8,391 bases of DNA from Candidatus Campbellbacteria bacterium CG22_combo_CG10-13_8_21_14_all_36_13 (GTDB lineage: Bacteria; Patescibacteriota; Minisyncoccia; Phycocordibacterales; PCTT01): the NCBI GenBank assembly GCA_002771585.1, contig PCTT01000031.1, positions 1-8,391 of the forward strand. The letters run 5' to 3'. This document shows positions 4,615 through 8,391 of the stretch, piece after piece. The position numbers were made by a program, and so were the translations under genes. Each line of letters opens with the position of its first letter. Position 1 is the stretch's first letter. A model generated the notes under the pieces. That model made no database searches, was not told where the DNA came from, and saw only the letters and a program-made list of their open reading frames with translations.

Positions 4615-6570
4615 ATGGAAGAAAGTAGTAATAGACTAGAAGAGTTGAAAAAAAGGCTTTATTCCCGTACTCAAAAGATCAAAAACCCAACAATGAAGCA
4701 GTCGGGTACACACAAATCTTTTGATATAAGTGAAGACTGGGAAACGACTTATAAAAATGAACCAGAAGATACGTCCAATATGGTTCTTCTTAGGGATCAA
4801 GATATGCCTAGAAAAAAACAACATTCTTTTTTAAATAAAGCGCTGGTTTTAGCAGGCCTTTTCTTTTTGGCGGCTGTATTATACGCTCTGTTTTCTTTCA
4901 GCACTGGTCAGGGTGTAATATCATCAGATAATATTGAAATCAAAGTATCAGGCCCAATTTCTGTTTCTGCGGGGGAGATTTTGTCACTACAACTTGATAT
5001 AAGAAACAAAAATAATGTTGAGCTTGAATATGTAGACCTTTTGGTCGAATATCCAGAAGGAACACGTGACCCCAAAGATTTATCAAAAGAACTAAAAAGA
5101 TCTAGAATACCGCTTGGTAATATTGATTCTGGTAAAAAAATAGACCAAATAATAGAATCAGTTCTTTTTGGTGAGGAGGGAGATAGGAAAGAAATTTCAA
5201 TTGGTATTGAATACAGGGTTCCTGGTTCAAATGCTATATTTTTTGCAGATCGAACATATGAAGTGGAAATTGTGTCTTCTCCAATCACAATGAATGTAGA
5301 ATCCGCCACAAGTGTTAACTCTGGGGAGTTGATGGAGTTTGTTGTTACCATTACACCAAATTCAAGTGAGGGGATAGGTAAGACGCTTTTGGTGGCTGAA
5401 TATCCTTTTGGATTTGAATATGTGGAATCTAGCATAGAACCAACTTACGATGATAATGTGTGGGAAATATCTGGCATAAAAGCGGGACAGAAACAGAGAA
5501 TTGTCATTACTGGAAGAATGGTTGGCCAGAACAATGAAGAAAGAACTTTTAGGTTTACAGTAGGTTTACCAAAAGAATTTGATGAAAAAATAATTGGTAC
5601 TCCTTTTCTAACACACAGTAGGTCTATAACAATAGAGAAATCATTTCTGGGCATGTCTATTGCTCTTAATGGCTCTACTGCAGAGGATTCAGTTGCTAGT
5701 ATAAATTCACAAATAAGAGGTGATATTTCTTGGCAGAATAATTTGTCATCAAGGGTAGATAATGTTGTTCTAGAGTTGTCTCTAAAAGGTGATATGCTCA
5801 ACAAGCTTTCTGTTTCAAGTGGTTCTGGATTCTTCAGATCTACTGATGACACAATAGTGTGGGATGAAAGATCAATAAAAGGATTCTCAAGTATTGGAGC
5901 AAGAGAGAGTGGATCAACTAGCTTTAGTTTTAAATCTTTAGATGTGTCAAAAATTGCTGGTTTATTGAAGGACCCAAAAATTACACTTACTGCAAAAATT
6001 ACAGGAACAAGTTTTAATGATGATGGTGTTCCTGAAAAGATAACAACAACGATGGTTAAATATATTACAATAAACACAGAAATTAATTTGTCTGCTAGTG
6101 CAAAATATTTTTCAGGCCCTTTTATAAATAATGGACCACTTCCTCCAAAAGCCAATAGTGAAACAACATATACGGTTACATTATCTGCATCAAACGCTAT
6201 AAACAAAGTTACAGGGACAAGGGTTACGGCTACACTTCCTGCGTATGCTAGGTGGATGGGTGTAGTGAGTCCATCAAATGAAAAAATAACTTACAATGCA
6301 ATAGGCGGTCAGATTGTATGGGATATTGGAGATTTAGAATCTGGCGTTGGGTATTCAAACCCGTCTAGAGAAGTCTCTTTCCAGATAGCAATTACTCCAA
6401 GTACTTCACAAATTGGTGCTTCTCCAGAACTTATTCAAAATCCACATATAGAAGCACGCGATACTGTCACAGATAAGCAGTTGTCCAGAGATGTATCTAG
6501 AAATGTGACAACAAATATTCAAAATGATCCTGGGTTTAAGACAGATTTTGCATTTGTTGTTGGAGAATAA
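4615..6570 (+). CDS. Single-pass membrane protein with extracellular DUF11-like beta-sandwich repeats
   Basis: 651 residues. Residues 1-70 are hydrophilic and charged (LEELKKRLYSRTQK near the start, PRKKQH before the membrane). One hydrophobic segment lies at about 76-95 (ALVLAGLFFLAAVLYALFSF). The basic residues before it put the N-terminus in the cytoplasm and the remaining 550 residues outside. That part is beta-rich and looks like four modules of about 110-150 residues: 105-220, 222-340, 345-480 and 485-635. Modules 2-4 carry a shared turn of the form VWD/E-I-L/I-G (VWEISGIKAG 282-291, IVWDERSIKG 414-423, IVWDIGDLESG 567-577); module 1 has a weaker version (PLGNIDSG 166-173). This resembles DUF11/CARDB-type adhesin-like repeats. 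I saw no cysteine in the protein. There is no LPXTG or catalytic motif. A role in envelope structure or cell-cell contact is inference only. It lies between recO and a membrane-transport gene, with its own promoter. Confidence 0.75.
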   Translation: MEESSNRLEELKKRLYSRTQKIKNPTMKQSGTHKSFDISEDWETTYKNEPEDTSNMVLLRDQDMPRKKQHSFLNKALVLAGLFFLAAVLYALFSFSTGQGVISSDNIEIKVSGPISVSAGEILSLQLDIRNKNNVELEYVDLLVEYPEGTRDPKDLSKELKRSRIPLGNIDSGKKIDQIIESVLFGEEGDRKEISIGIEYRVPGSNAIFFADRTYEVEIVSSPITMNVESATSVNSGELMEFVVTITPNSSEGIGKTLLVAEYPFGFEYVESSIEPTYDDNVWEISGIKAGQKQRIVITGRMVGQNNEERTFRFTVGLPKEFDEKIIGTPFLTHSRSITIEKSFLGMSIALNGSTAEDSVASINSQIRGDISWQNNLSSRVDNVVLELSLKGDMLNKLSVSSGSGFFRSTDDTIVWDERSIKGFSSIGARESGSTSFSFKSLDVSKIAGLLKDPKITLTAKITGTSFNDDGVPEKITTTMVKYITINTEINLSASAKYFSGPFINNGPLPPKANSETTYTVTLSASNAINKVTGTRVTATLPAYARWMGVVSPSNEKITYNAIGGQIVWDIGDLESGVGYSNPSREVSFQIAITPSTSQIGASPELIQNPHIEARDTVTDKQLSRDVSRNVTTNIQNDPGFKTDFAFVVGE

Positions 6571-6588
6571 TACAAAAAGGTTTTATTA

Positions 6589-6617
6589 TTGTATTAACTT
6601 GACCCGAGTGATATTAT
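6589..6617 (+). promoter_or_regulatory. Promoter of the AI-2E-family gene (leaderless type)
   Basis: Extended -10 TGATATTAT at 6609-6617 (hexamer TATTAT, 6612-6617) ends exactly 6 nt before the ATG at 6624. A weak -35-like TTGTAT at 6589-6594 gives a 17-bp spacer. A better-looking TTGACC at 6599-6604 is too close to serve this -10. No Shine-Dalgarno sequence is present. Confidence 0.5.
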
Positions 6618-6623
6618 CTTATT

Positions 6624-7703
6624 ATGCAACCGATACCAACAACTAAAATATCAATTGATTCAGGGACTATTGTAAGGTTTTTGGGTTTTGTTATTTTGGT
6701 TGTTTTGATTTTTGTATTGAGAGATGTGGTTTTGACATTTATAGCCTCTGTGGTTATAGCGTCTTCTATAGAGCCGTTTACAGAAAAATTAGAAAAAAGG
6801 GGTGTCCCAAGACTCCTATCTGTTATTGGTATATATGTCGGTACCGCAATATTTGTAGTATCGATGTTTTATTTCTTTGCTCCACCGCTTGTTGATGATA
6901 TTTCCAATATTATCTCAAGAGCACCCGAATACATAGACTCGTTACAAATATGGGGTGAGAGTGGTAATAGTGTATGGGGTGGCAAAATATTGAGTTCAAT
7001 AAACTCTGATTCAATATCAATGACACAAATTGCTGATCAGTTGAAACAATCTGCCGTAGGTATTGGTAGCGGAGCTTTTGGGTTTTTTAGTGGAGCATTT
7101 GGCGGGTTGATGAGCTTTATTTTAATTATTGTTTTGTCATTCTATTTTGCTGTTCAAAAAGATGGAATTGATACATTTTTGAGGATTGTTACACCAATAC
7201 AAAAAGAAGAATACATAATTAACCTATGGAAAAGGTCTCAAAGGAAAATGGGTAGGTGGTTACAGGGTCAGTTTATTTTAGGACTTATTGTTGGGGTTCT
7301 GGTTTATTTAGGTCTTACAATAATTGGTGTAAAAAGTGCATTTTTGCTTGCTATATTGGCCGGTTTCTTAGAGATAATACCGCTTTTTGGTCCGATAATT
7401 GCAGCAATTCCAGCCATAGCAATTGCATTGATAGATGGAGGGTTGTCGTCTTCTATTATGGTAATTGGTCTATATCTAATAGTCCAACAATTTGAAAATC
7501 ATTTAATATATCCTCTTGTTGTCAAAAAAGTTGTTGGTGTTCCACCCTTGTTGGTCATTGTATCTTTAGTGATTGGTGCTCAGCTTGCTGGATTTTTGGG
7601 GATACTTCTTTCCGTTCCAATTATTGCGGCAATTATGGAATATACAAATGATGTAGAAGCTCGAAAGAAAAAATTACACGAAAATATGAAAGCGATGAAT
7701 TAA
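6624..7703 (+). CDS. AI-2E / PerM (UPF0118) family membrane transporter
   Basis: 359 residues with about seven to eight membrane segments: roughly 17-33, 34-48, 65-86, 153-175, 215-236, 238-268, 273-289 and 306-340. A soluble segment at about 90-145 follows the first three, as is usual in this family. Family hallmarks are present: the early ASSIEPFTEKLEKRGVPR segment (46-63), GFLEIIPLFGPIIAAIPA (247-264), and QQFENHLIYPLVVKKVVGVPPLL (288-310). Length is normal. Members are named after E. coli TqsA (autoinducer-2 export), but others act as Na+/H+ antiporters or have unknown substrates, so the name does not establish AI-2 transport. No luxS-type gene is in view. The start at 6624 is set by the extended -10 placed 6 nt upstream. 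It ends 8 nt before metG, suggesting co-transcription. Confidence 0.92.
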   Translation: MQPIPTTKISIDSGTIVRFLGFVILVVLIFVLRDVVLTFIASVVIASSIEPFTEKLEKRGVPRLLSVIGIYVGTAIFVVSMFYFFAPPLVDDISNIISRAPEYIDSLQIWGESGNSVWGGKILSSINSDSISMTQIADQLKQSAVGIGSGAFGFFSGAFGGLMSFILIIVLSFYFAVQKDGIDTFLRIVTPIQKEEYIINLWKRSQRKMGRWLQGQFILGLIVGVLVYLGLTIIGVKSAFLLAILAGFLEIIPLFGPIIAAIPAIAIALIDGGLSSSIMVIGLYLIVQQFENHLIYPLVVKKVVGVPPLLVIVSLVIGAQLAGFLGILLSVPIIAAIMEYTNDVEARKKKLHENMKAMN

Positions 7704-7711
7704 TTTATAGC

Positions 7712-8391
7712 ATGTCAGATAAGAAAAACATTTATATAACAACAACATTGCCATACGTAAATTCCGACCCTCACATTGGTTTTGCTTTGGAGCTTGTACA
7801 TGCTGATGTTTTAGCACGATTATATAGAACACTAGGACATAGTGTGTTTTTTAATACAGGAACAGATGAGCACGGGCAGAAGATATTTAACAAAGCTGTT
7901 GAGTCTGGGATGGATGTACAAGACTATGTAGACCAATATGCTAAACGCTTTGAGGGTTTACAAGAGATACTTAATATTTCAAATGACGCATTTATTAGAA
8001 CAACATCCAATTCACATATAAAATCAGCACAAGCTTTGTGGAAGATTTCTGAAGACAATGGAGATATATACAAAAAGAAATATTCTGGTTTATATTGTGT
8101 AGGTTGTGAGGCTTTTGTGTTAGAGAGTGACTTGGTAAATGGAGAGTGTCAAAACCATCCAGGTGTGAAGCCACAATTTATAGAAGAAGAGAATTACTTT
8201 TTTAGACTTTCAAAATATCAAGACCAGCTTCTAAAGTATTTGGAGGATGCTCGGAGTGCAGTACCAGATTTTAGAAGAAACGAAGCATTGGAGTTTGTAA
8301 AAAAGGGTCTTGAGGATTTAAGCATTTCAAGATTAAAATCCAAGATGTCTTGGGGGATTGATGTGCCGGGAGATAATGAGCACGTTATGTA
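7712..8391 (+). CDS. metG: Methionyl-tRNA synthetase, N-terminal part (runs off window end)
   Basis: Charges tRNA-Met, including the initiator, with methionine. 226 codons plus two bases are visible from ATG 7712 with no stop. Landmarks: ITTTLPYVNSDPHIGFALE at residues 9-27, where the class I signature reads HIGF (21-24) rather than HIGH; FFNTGTDEHGQKI (46-58), the conserved TDEHG segment; and a connective-peptide zinc knuckle with C129, C132, C146 and H149 in a single C-x2-C-x13-C-x2-H arrangement (GLYCVGCEAF). ISRLKSKMSWGIDVPGDNEHVMY then begins the conserved segment that usually continues to YVWFDAL. KMSKS and the anticodon domain lie beyond the edge. The gene begins 8 nt after the AI-2E-family stop. 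No Shine-Dalgarno sequence or clear promoter precedes it, so translation is probably coupled or depends on the upstream transcript. Confidence 0.96.
   Translation, partial: MSDKKNIYITTTLPYVNSDPHIGFALELVHADVLARLYRTLGHSVFFNTGTDEHGQKIFNKAVESGMDVQDYVDQYAKRFEGLQEILNISNDAFIRTTSNSHIKSAQALWKISEDNGDIYKKKYSGLYCVGCEAFVLESDLVNGECQNHPGVKPQFIEEENYFFRLSKYQDQLLKYLEDARSAVPDFRRNEALEFVKKGLEDLSISRLKSKMSWGIDVPGDNEHVM

Noticed and set aside
5445..6206. 253-codon ORF on the - strand
   Set aside because: Antisense shadow of the surface-protein gene, with no recognisable motif or initiation signal.
6599..6604. TTGACC as the -35 of the AI-2E gene
   Set aside because: It lies only 7 bp from the TATTAT box; no -10 exists at the right distance downstream of it.
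7256..7495. 79-codon + strand ORF inside the AI-2E-family gene
   Set aside because: Out-of-frame shadow; the main frame carries all the family motifs.

Overview
The window is AT-rich, tightly packed and coded almost entirely on the + strand. Several signs point to a reduced-genome bacterium of the Candidate Phyla Radiation (Patescibacteria), probably a Parcubacteria-like lineage. These are a shortened RecO, a type-2 (eukaryote-like) isoleucyl-tRNA synthetase, a MetRS whose class I signature reads HIGF, a large single-pass surface protein with DUF11-like repeats, almost no Shine-Dalgarno sequences, and heptamer tandem repeats. This placement is inference from motifs; no marker gene such as 16S rRNA is present. 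The standard genetic code fits all the genes.

Layout. 1-58 is the last 18 codons of an IS30-family transposase, so a mobile element ends here. 59-305 holds a promoter, a good Shine-Dalgarno sequence and a 49-codon single-TM ORF, in DNA that looks less AT-rich than the rest. 317-361 is a very GC-rich hairpin flanked by T8 and G7 runs. 404-3895 is ileS, which contains a complete histidine-phosphatase (RHG) domain inserted between the RYWGTPLP and DVWFDSG motifs of the synthetase core. 3962-4555 is recO. 4615-6570 is a membrane-anchored extracellular beta-repeat protein. 6624-7703 is an AI-2E/PerM-family membrane protein. From 7712 to the window edge is the N-terminal part of metG.

The genes are mostly housekeeping: two aminoacyl-tRNA synthetases, recombination repair, and two envelope proteins. 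They need not work together. metG starts 8 nt after the AI-2E-family gene, so those two are probably co-transcribed. ileS, recO, the surface-protein gene and the AI-2E gene each have a -10-like box (extended in three of the four) placed 6-9 nt before the ATG and no Shine-Dalgarno sequence, which suggests leaderless or nearly leaderless mRNAs.

The most notable object is the IleRS with an embedded RHG phosphatase whose four core catalytic residues (R500, H501, R552, H642) are all intact. The same protein has the altered class I signature GIHH (GXHH) in place of HXGH, and its C-terminal half has taken up heptamer repeats in variable loops.
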